A stretch of DNA of 64,000 nucleotides from Capitulum mitella (taxonomy: Eukaryota; Arthropoda; Thecostraca; Pollicipedomorpha; Pollicipedidae), in NCBI GenBank assembly GCA_030062745.1, contig CP099840.1, positions 35,157,101 through 35,221,100 of the forward strand. The letters are read 5' to 3'. The notes under the pieces were generated by a model. That model was not told the DNA's origin, ran no database searches, and saw only the letters and a list, made by a program, of their open reading frames with translations. Shown here piece by piece: positions 34,030 to 45,200 of the stretch; position 1 is the first letter of the stretch; each line of letters begins with the position of its first letter. The position numbers and the translations under genes are program-made.

Positions 34030-34700
34030 TATGAGCCCCACGTTGCATTATATGATCGAGCTGTCAAATAAAGGTCATACGTTCGTGGTGTGCCACACGT
34101 CTGCGGTGAGGAGGCCGCACCCCAAACCTCCGGAGCTGACTACCACCGCGCGATTTCAGGAACACGTGACCACGATCCGTGAGCGGCCACACCAAAGCTC
34201 GGGCTGATAACGGTTCCACAGAGAGCTAAACTGGATGCTTCTATTCTGTTGTACATGGCAAAAACGGAACGTGCTTCACACAAATGCTGTCCAAACGTTA
34301 CCATGCTCCTTAGGAAAGTGTGCAGTCTTAACTACCAAGAGGACGGAATAATCAGATATGAGAGCCCCGTTGATGAGCAACAGCTTGAGATGCTGATGCT
34401 CCGCTTACCCTCACAAGAAGCCCCACTTTTGTTGACACGTTTGAAAGACCTTAGTCTAATCCACGACGCTGGTCCTTAGTCTACAACAGCCCTTATTCGT
34501 ACCTTAGTCACACGAATTGCCACTGGCCGTATCTGGCCGGCTCACAAGAGCACCATATCCGAGGGTTCACAACTCGCGTTGCCATCTGGAGCAAACGATG
34601 GTCACAGCACCCTACATACAACCGTAAACCGACAGCAGTGTTAACTAGTACCGGTACATTAACTGTAAACTAAAACTGGTAATGCCAAGCCCTATGATGA
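34030..34700. repeat. 3' flank of gene B, duplicated copy of 100-900
   Basis: Aligns along its length with the 3' flank of gene A, with numerous small changes. No gene is seen. Confidence 0.75.
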
Positions 34701-34837
34701 GATTCTACATATTAAAGCACTACACAAATAGCGCACAAGCGATTGGCACCCGGAACTTCGGCACAGACATCGAAAACGCAGCATGACACACTCACTGGCG
34801 CAACAGGGACGGAATCGTTTCAGACGCGCACAGAAGG

Positions 34838-34905
34838 CGGTACCATGTAACACCGGCTCAGAACGTCGCAAGACGGTACCCTGTAACACCGAACGAGGAA
34901 GCCAC
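34838..34905. repeat. Two copies of the gene A 3' minisatellite unit
   Basis: GGTACCATGTAACACCGG and GGTACCCTGTAACACCGAA correspond to the 36-bp unit present about seven times downstream of gene A. Confidence 0.75.
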
Positions 34906-34936
34906 GGACGGCGGCGGCCGGCGAGCCCATCCCGCC

Positions 34937-35156
34937 TCACATATTGCTGTCGAAACGCGGAAACAGCCGCATGAAGCGGCCCGGCTGGTGGCGGTACATC
35001 TCGGAGAGCGGCAGCAGGCCGTCCCCGTCCAGGTCGAGCGCGTCGAAGGCGGCCTCCGCAGCGCCGGGGTCCTCCGGCAGCACGCTCTCGTACAGGTCGG
35101 CGAAGGCCGGCAGAGTCAGCTGCGTGTACCCGGCCGCCAGGCTGATCAGGTCCGAC
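34937..35156 (-). CDS. Gene B exon 7: EF-hand and stop codon
   Basis: The exon is 220 bases ending in TGA at 34,937-34,939. It carries the EF-hand loop DLDGDGLLPLSE and the shared C-terminus FMRLFPRFDS. The acceptor CCGCCAG|GTCGGA lies in the same GC-rich context as in gene A. Confidence 0.87.
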
Positions 35157-36168
35157 CTGGCGGCGGCGGCCGGCCGCTGTCAGGCGCCACCCCAACCGGC
35201 ACCGAGTGCCGACAAAACTGGCCTCAAACATCAAGAATGTGACCAACATCGACCTCAGCAGTCTGCAGATGCGACGAACACGTGGAAAAGTGGCTTACCG
35301 TGATAAGGTATTTCCGTCTTTCTGTGATGTATATATATATATATATATATATTTGTTTTCCCATTTCGTATATTATTTGTGCTTTATGTTCACGTATCCT
35401 TCTGTATTAAAAAGAGATCACTTCAAAACCAACTACCATGTTACTTTGGAAGTGGCCACGGGCCACGTTCAGTCATTTTATCACAATCATGTTACGCATT
35501 ACTTAACACATGACAGTATCTCGGCATGCCACGATATCACTTCATTCGACATTTAGTTGAGAAAGGTAAACCAAAGATCACAAAGCTTATCTGGCACTTT
35601 TTCCTACAAACTTCCAGAATTTTACACAGGAACTCTCAGAAATACCGCATCCTGTGTCTGTGTTGACTATGTGGGCGTAAAACCGACCTCTCAAGGCTTG
35701 AAGAAATTGATTCTTAAAATACAATTGAGGCAAAATTATACCGAAACAAACTTCATGGAATACAGCCATGAATTATACCATGTTACTGCTGTCAATTTCG
35801 GGTTATTTTTGCGCTAATTTCCGTTCCACGTACTCAGAACGGGACGTTGCACATCAGGGCGTCACCTGGACGAGACTACAGTCCAACGTACCCGTTATTC
35901 ATTATACTCAGACCCGATCCACTCACTGGAAGATGGGTTCCCACTCATGTGGGTCCATGTCGTTCATGCTGATGGTGTCGGGCAGCTCTTTCCCGGCGCA
36001 GTCCGTCTCGTTCAGCCACACCATGCGCGCGAACCACAGATTGACTGCAACGTTCCTGCAGAGAAAGCACGACCAACGATGATGACGTCACTGCGCACAC
36101 AACACGTTAGGCGATGTGGGGCAATGTGCGAGGGTTTCGAGCACCAGAGCGTAATTTTAATTATATAC

Positions 36169-36216
<48 letters not shown>

Positions 36217-39200
36217 GCAGAATTTAAATAGCAAAATTTGAAATTTCCATATACAGATGTCATGAAAAACAACAGCTGCACCCACCAAGCCATAATGAAA
36301 AAGCGCAGTGCCATAACCGGCCAGCATACAACACAGGAAGTGGTGTACTATAGTCCACGTCAAAAGTTTGCCTTAGTAAAATCGTCCGTGCCAGTGCCAG
36401 CAGTGATCAGTGTCAAGCTGTGGTAGCCTCAGCAGGTGACCGGGCCGGCCGACCCGGCCGCCAGGCCGTGACATTTCGATTCTGAACAACAAGCTGCCGC
36501 CTCCCCCGGCCGTCACTGCGCACCGCGTCAACGACCCGCTCAACCATATTCTAATACGGGGGGGGGGGCTTCAGAAGCCCCCTCTGGTTTTTTGCTTGCC
36601 ATTTCCGGGGTTTTCAAAGCAGCCTCACAAAACTTCTTGACTTTTCCTGGCTATTCTTCCTAAGTATTATGCCAACTTTTCATAATGCAATTGGCTCGGG
36701 CGAAGCACAGTCACGTTTTTGGGAAGCACGTCAGGCCATTTCTGGTTCTGTTGAAGGTAAAAGAGCAACGGCTGCCAAAAGTATGGTTTTAAGGAAGAGC
36801 TTAAAAGTTATATGGAAGCACTGGCAAGTACCAAGGCAAATATATAGAAATAAGTTTGCTAATCTGAGGTCAATTCAAAAGGCCAGGTCAAGGTCAAGTC
36901 AAAATCTGGGTATATGTAAATATTTTTGACGCTGATTTTCAAAAAGCAAAATTCGGAAGATATAAAACTCAGCAAATTACCTTCTACTTGTTTCAAGTTT
37001 CAGGTCGACATTAGGTATGGTCACGGCGCTATGACATAAAATGTCCGTGCGTACTCCAAAAGACTTCGTCCATTAAGAGGACTTTTAGAAATATAGTCAA
37101 ATAGAATGACTGGAAACGATTGCAAACACTCTGAAATGTACTCGTGGTCATTCCAACGTAAGATGAGCTGATGAACATGCGACCATGACAGATCCCCTTT
37201 TTCGCGTTCCTAAATGTAATACGATTTACGCTTAGTTATTCGTATATGACTAGTAAAAGCCAAAAGTATTCTGAACTTTCATTTTAACTCTGTTCACAAA
37301 AAAATCCTCACATTTTTAAGCCCAGTGGACGGTTTTGAGCTTTCTCAAACTTTTAGACTTTGGATTCATGCCAATTTCGTGAAAATCGGTCTAGAAACTG
37401 TGGAGAAAAAATGCAGAATTACCCCCATTCTCACTTTTCCCCTTGTATCTGTCCCTTTCAACATTTCATGAACTTTTTAACGGAATGTCATGGTAAGTTT
37501 ATGTCATAGCAAATCACCTGACGTTTGTTGCGATGGAATCAGACGGGCAGTTGTCAGGATCTCGGGGGGGGGGAGGGGAGCGAATAAATTCCCCATAAGA
37601 TATTGCGTCCTGACGCTATGGGCACGGGAATAAGGTTTAAGTTCAGACCTGCCCCTGCTAGGTACAGTTATAAAGCACCAAGACGAGGAACCTGTTCAAC
37701 TGTCCAGTATGGTATTAATTTCAGTCTGATTGTGGTGCTTGTAGCTACATTTGAATTGCAACAATTGCATTTCCAACAACTCATGGATAATTCCTTCACT
37801 TTGCATGTTACCGGAAGTTTCGAAATTTGCAGCTTTCTTGTTTGAGGCAGCGCAAAAAGATTGCTGTTGCAGGTACTTTTTTGGTCCAACTATGAAAGTT
37901 ACACAATGGAATGCATGATCAGCCCATATGCTTCGTTCGGTGGGCCAAATCGACTGAATCTTTAGAAGACGAAATGGAAACAGTGGTTCCCAGCTCGTCA
38001 TAGGCAGCGGCCGCACGTACCTAGAGTCTGAGGAGCGAACGTGATGAGGCCACTTGTAGGGCAGGTACAAACAGTCGCCCTTCTTCACCGTGACGTTGTA
38101 CCACGGCATATCCTGTAAACCTGCGGACGGTTCGCACAGCGTAAGGCCAAGAGCCAATGGAAATGAGTGATCTGACGAGGTGCACTATGACGTGGCTTGG
38201 GTTAGTGTTGCCTGGCTTAGGCAAGCCACGCCTTGTGTTGATACACATTTCTGTCCGCGCGCTCCTTTTCTTCCCAAAACTGCAGGATGTTTCATGTCAC
38301 ATGCACGCCACAAATCTACTTGCATTTACCACAAATGTGGCATGCCATGAAACAAAATAAATCACGCAAACTTCATGTATTACGAGGACGTGCACACTGA
38401 CGGGGCATCGGTGCAATTTCACATACGAGTCAAAGTGTGTTGCAAATTACGACAATGCAAAATGTCTCATGAGCAATTTTGAGGAAGAATGACTTGCATG
38501 ACTTGCATGACTGCGATATACGGTACGTTTTTATTCGCAAGTTTAAGTTTAGTTTATAAAAAAGAGCTTGAACACGTGGCGTTTGGATAAGGTACGAAAC
38601 ACACGCATTTTTAACGAGCCTTTGTCCCTCATGGCATTTCGCTTACGCTACCTTGAAGTTCACGTACCTTGATGAAAGAACAGAAATAAGATATTTGCAT
38701 CCCTTGCCGTTCATGGTAGACTTACCAGGAAATCTGTACATATCGACATTTTCCACGTCAACTGAGGAGTACAGCCCTTCGATACGGTCGAAGTCAATGT
38801 GCTTGGCAGCGTCGTCCTGTAACGACAGACCAGCTTACAAAATAATCCAACGACCATCTTCCAGCAATTTTATTACTCCATGACGGTGTATATGCAATGA
38901 AATCCGTTGTCAAGTCCTGTTCATCGTGTTATCTTAACTATCTGTTTATCATCGATCGCTGAAGCTGGTTAATGAATGGGGGGAGGGGGAGGCGACCGCC
39001 ATTTGGTGATATGGCGCCCATGTCACTGGGCAAGACAATTCATGACTGATGAACGCTGAATAACCCGCCAATGACAGTCAGTGGGGAGGGGGTGATTAGG
39101 TATGCGTCTCCTCGCATGTTTTTTTAATATGTTAAATAAAAACATGATCGCAGATTCCTTACGATATAGTTATTTTTCGCATTAATTACGCAAACGTTGG

Positions 39201-42200
39201 GCAAATTTTGGGAACGGAGTCATTTGGTCATTTGGGAACGGAGTCACTACGGATGACAGGGTTCAAAATACCGGCACTTGCGATACGCTGCTGATCTCAG
39301 GGGACTATCGGCGGTCTGCAAACGGCCGGCACCAGTCTTACTCAGTGCTGTGATCTGCGTCAGGCTAATTATGCTGATGGACACAATCCCAAATGACATT
39401 ACAGGGAAATGTGTATGTAAAGTGATCAGCGTTAATCGACCGCCTTTCAACTGATGCGCCTAAAAGTTACGTCACGTCCGGCCGGGCCGGCAAGGCGCAG
39501 CCGGACACCGCGCTGCTCACACCCACCGCGTCCACCAGGAAGATCTGTTTGTATCCGTCCAGCACGCAGTTGATGTTGTCCAGCTCGTCGTAATGAAGGA
39601 CGGAGCGCGTACCACCACTGCTGAACCAGATCACGACGTCGAAAAGGAGACGCTGCAACCCACCGCACTGAGCGCTCCGCGGCAGCGCCAGGTCACCTGG
39701 GACAGCACCACACGCCAGTCAGTTCACCCCGTCACAGCGCCAGATCACCTGGGACAGCACCACACGCAAGTCACCCCGTCACAGGGCCAGGTCACCTGGG
39801 ACAGCACCACACGCCAGTCAGTTCACCCCGTCACAGCGCCAGGTCACCTGGGATAGCACCACACGTAAGTCACCCCGTCACAGGGCCAGGTCACCTGGGA
39901 CAGCACCATACGCCAGTCAGTTCACCCTGTCACAGGGCCAGGTCACCTGGGACAGCACCACACGCCAGTCAGTTCACCCCGTCACAGCGCCAGGTCACCT
40001 GGGACAGCACCACACGCCGGTCAGTTCACCCCGTCACAGGGCCAGGTCTAGTGCTTCCCCTGGGGAAGTACCAGATCTCAGTCAGGCAAAAACCGTCAAG
40101 CGGCCCAACCCGTCATAGCACGTCCTGGAGACTAATAACTTCGTAACTACTGGGCACAGAATCATGAAATTTTCACTAGAAGACAGTTGACGTGAGGCAA
40201 TGGCGCACCTGGTTCGGACCTCATAAACCAGCCCGCCTGCAGGCGCCTCAGTGGACGCCTCAGAGTGCATCCCACATCCGTTTGACACACTACGATGGCC
40301 ACTGCAACAGCTTGCACGCTCTTCCTTCCACAGAACTATTCCAGGAGTAATGTTTTTGCACTTAGACCTATTTCTCCGTGGCTGTTCTTGAACCGCCAAA
40401 TATTGGTAGTAAACAATATCATGGGCACAAGTAAGGTGAAAACTTAAAATCTTTCGCGTGCAAAAGACTAAAATAGATCGGTAAATGTTGTTTTGTAATG
40501 CGAAATGCATCGGATGAAAATAATGGTGCAAGCAGCAACGTAGTGGGCCTCACTCGTCATGTTCCTGCTCGTTCGAGAATGAGCATGACGTCACGAAATC
40601 TCGCCAGCCAAGGTTATGACAGAAAACGAGCACGCAGCATTGCCACACCATTCACGAACACGTGAAATTACGATTATCTGATGCACACGTTTAGAGCACT
40701 CCGAGCACGTCAGTATTGGAGTTCACCAGCATGCATTACGTCGGGACTTAATATTAACACTCGTACTGGTGGGTGGAAAAAGAATAAAAAAAAAACGCCT
40801 CTCATGTTTTTTTTTGTGCACAACGATCGCAGTAATAACAGTAGTTTTGAAATTTTCACACCTTCTGCTAACTTTCAGCGCATCGTTTTCTCTTTACTTT
40901 AAAGCCATTTCGTAACTTTCTGACTACAGCTCGGCGAAATCGAGAGGCTGGTCGCGTGGCCGGCCTTCGTCTTCGTCGTCGTTCTTCGATCTTCGTCTTC
41001 GTCGTCGTTCTTCGACTGTCGTCCACGGCTGACGGCCGCATGTACGTCGAGCCGAAGGACGGACACTACATGAAGTATGGGAAAATTTCTGCCGCGCGGC
41101 CAGCTACATCGCGGGAAGTTGGCCTACGTGATAAATTTGCAATCCAAAGACACAGGTAGCGTATGTGAGATCAATCAAGGTCAACCAAAGCAAAATGGTG
41201 GACATCAGACACTCTGCCTCTTCTTGTAGATCTATTCACACCAATCTCGACGACATTGTGGGGCAGGGGTGAAGTTTCATGAAAATCATTGAGGAGGAGG
41301 GGCTCAGGGACAGATCCGGAAACTAGACTTGAATTGACTATAGCAACGGAATTTTCAAATGTTTCCGCTATTTTTTATCGACTTCGCGGCTGTGGTTGTC
41401 AATTGGGTTAAACTGAACTGCTGGCATGTTTCGTCCAAACTGTTCTTTCGCGTTTTTTTAACTGGTATTTTCGAAGGGGATACATGCCTACTTGTTCACA
41501 CCAGGGATGCCGAAATGCTGACAAAACTATAAACTTCCAGCCATGTGCAGATGACTACCACGGGACTGTGATCAAGAACCAGGATTCCCCGGTTCTCCGA
41601 ATCCCGGAGGTATGCAGCCCGTCGTGGTCTCCTGTCGGTCTAGTGGCATTTTTTACAGCGAACGGTCTGTAACGGTTAATGCCAACGGCATGACACGGAC
41701 CAGTTTTTGTCATCAGGCTCATGCGCGAGACATGCACGGGTAGTGACTGGCACTCCCTGCATACCCGCATAGATTGTATCAGCACAGCATAATCAGAGTA
41801 GCAGGTAACACGTGTAAGTGTAGATAACATGTATGCGCAGTTACACAAGTCACATGCGTAGCTGCCACGCGGATTTCTTGATATAAGCTGCTTTAGTTAA
41901 TGCGTACATATTCTCCCAAATGAGAGTCTCATGTTTCCTGACACCGTGGAGGTCAACGCCTCGCCCAAAGAACTATTTCTATCCGCGACATGTTGCATAT
42001 CTTCCCTTACACTCCTGCTCGGCTTAGGCCGGCAGCAATGACTGCACAATGGCACGTCCACCGAGGCGCCTGCAGGCGGGCTGGTCAATGTCCGTACCAG
42101 GCGCGCCACTGCATCACGCCGTCACACACATGCGTCATTAGGACGAATGCATCTCACATCCGTCTGACACATCCCGACGGCCACTGCAACCTCATCAACA

Positions 42201-45200
42201 GGTGGGCAACTATGATTTTTGTCTAACCCTTTGCTGTTTTAAAATACTTATTAAACTACCCATACATGTTTAGACTCATGCGACATCATCCTGTGCCAAT
42301 CCTGAATCCTCTCCATCCTGTGCTCACACTGGCGCAGAATATGAGCTAGAGACACTATCCTTTACCGATTCTGAACTTTCTCCGTCCTTTGCTCACCCTG
42401 GCACAGAATCAGAGTTCGAGACACTATCCTTTACCAATTCTGCGTCTTCTCCGTCTTGTGCTCACCCTGGCACAAAATCAGAGCCAGAGACACTACCCTG
42501 CATTGATTCTGAATCTTCTCCGTCCTGTGCTCACCCTGGCAAAGAATAGCAGCTAGACACTATCCTGTACCGATTCCGCACGATCTCCGTCCTGCGTTCA
42601 CCCTGGCAGAAAAACACAGTTCAAGACTCTACCCTGCACCGTTTCTGAACAATTTCCGTCCGGCATCAACGGCGATAAAACAAACAGACGCGTTCCAACA
42701 ACTGCATTAGCCGACGGGGGTAGGCGCTACCGACGTTCACACGTGGCACGGACTCGTGGCACGGTATGGGTTGCTCATCCTGATTGGGAACGCACAGAAC
42801 AGGACTGAGGGGCTCAGAGGAGGATTGGGGGAGGGGGCTTAAGTGCCTCCACGGAGATAGAAAACTCCGCCCCTGCTCTGGAGAGCTGGTCTGCTAGATG
42901 AATGAACCTATCCTGAAGCACAAAAAGCTCCGGTGAAGTCTATCGAGGTCAACTGTGGTCAGGTATTGATAATGTAGCACTTCGTAGCGGCATCATTCGG
43001 GAATGCTGTGAGAACTCTGACTGCGAGCAAGCGCCTCAAAGCACGGGCACGGTAGGTCAGGCCAACTTAGGCCATCCAAGGTCAGTCAGTGAAGATGCAA
43101 CATCTCTTCATTCTAGCCGGATGTACCGAAATGATCTCAGTTAGATTTTGCGGAGATGCATTTCGTTGACTGGCAGACCTCGTATGACGCCGGAAGGACT
43201 ACGTTAGAAAGTCCCTGGACTTACGGACGTACGAGGGTATCCTACGTATCGACAAGCAACCAGATTGTGTTATGCTCGATTTTGAGAAAACGCAGCATTT
43301 CCAAATATTGCCCCGGGGTTGCATTCGTTTGGCCTGACCTAGGTCCATCTCATTTTGCGGTAATTAAGTTCATCATACGGACTAAGGTCCAACATAATTT
43401 GGTTACGATCGGTCCAATAGATACGTAAAAACGACAAGAAAGGGTGCTTCTGCTTCGACGTTGACTTTGTTTCACCTCGACAAACTTGACCTGGGTCATT
43501 CAGTTTCCCAGAGTCACGAGATAAATACGCGTGCTTCCCTATCACAAAATTTCATCGTAATCGGTCACAAAGACCAAAATATAGAGGGTCGAGGAAAATA
43601 TGCTCCTCCACCGGGACGGGCAATTCTCAGACGGCAACCAGCGGGCTTGCGGTCTGTCACAGTTGTGGTTTGACCTGTAAGCCCAGACAGGGTGACTTTC
43701 GCAGCGCAAATTCACACATCATGGGCAATTTCGGAGGGGGCAACGTCAGGACCCAAACGAAAGACAACGTTGTTCCCAAGATAGCTCACTGTCGAAACTG
43801 TCAAGCATGATGTGCGTTGTTACTGCTTCTAGAATCGGTTCATTACAGATCTAAAGTTTCAGCAAAAACTAAGGAAAAAATGGTAAAAAAGAGTCGTGGG
43901 ACGAATGCCCGGCGAAACCTATTTGGTTTCTCGCTAAATTCAGGAAGTACATTTTTTCATGCTGTTACAACACTCTTTCCATTATACATTTCGCATGATA
44001 CGTAAATAGCTATTATTCTATTTCAGCGTTTTGCCTCTGAAACACTGCCAGTTTCAACGTCACGCATGCCCGTGATATAGTTGTCTCTGAGTTAAAAAAA
44101 ACATCCAAAGAAAAAATATACCTAAGAGGAAAACACTACTTCCATAATAGTTATATGGACGAAAGAGCTTGCAAGTCAAAACGCTGCGAATACAAATGAC
44201 TCAAACTTTCACTTCTAGTGAAACTTCATGATTTGGTACCTGACAGTGGCGAAGTTAAAGCTTCCAGCGAGCGTAACCATACATACAGCGGGAGTTCTTT
44301 TACATCGTTCGCATAAAAGCCTGCCGGCCACTCAGTTTGATTTTTTTTGTTAGTTCAAATAATACCCACGCGGCCTACGGACTCGCTCGTTACAATTTCT
44401 TCCTATGTTTTATTTACTGAGCATATTACGGGACAGTCATTCTTAACCGTATCAGACATCCCAATGCTGCCTGTGGTCTCACAAAAGCTCAACTTGTCAC
44501 CGTCCGGGAACGATTTCTTTCAACCAGTACATGAATCCTAGCACGACCGGAAAATAATGATAACCGGAACTACTTTTTGCTTGCATTTTCATAAAAAATC
44601 GCGGACTAACCTAACCAACATGGGTATGCTTGCCACGCCTTAACAGGGAGATGCGTCATTCCTGAGTCTGCAATTCCTTTTAGGCTCTATTTAGTCTCGT
44701 TCCCAGGTACAAATCTGCCTGAAAATACCCCTTTCATGTCTCACGGTATTTTCCCGCTTTTCGCTAACGACATTTCACGAGTTGTGTGCAACTCGGAGAC
44801 CGCCCAGAAACTCGTAACTCATGAACAACCCAAAAGAATAGATCATGAGATCACTTACTTTTTAATTCTTCCGTTGCACTGTGGACGATGTAGTAGTCTT
44901 TTTCTTTGTACACTGACAAAAAATTGGAAAACGTCATGTTGAGCAAACCCACGTTTCTGTCTTCTTTTTTTCTTTGTTCGACATCCAACATCAAGTCTCC
45001 GAACTGTTCCCTGGCGGCGAACGGGGCAACGCATTATGGTAACAAAAGGGCACGGATCTGTGGCCAACACCAGAGGCGCACCCGGGGGGAGGGGGCTTAG
45101 GTACCGGAGCCCCTTAACAAGGATGGTTTCTAGGAGCTAAAAATAAGGGTTTCCTGACTACTCAGCACTGGGGACCTTCTAAAAAGGGGCACCATCATTA

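Noticed and set aside
39691..40050. CRISPR-like regular repeats
   Set aside because: Units are directly adjacent tandem repeats without unique spacers, in a eukaryotic gene.
41269..42885. Possible transposon between CAGGGGTGAAG and CTCCGCCCCTG
   Set aside because: The outer flanks (TTGTGGGG and CTCTGGAG) do not form a target duplication.
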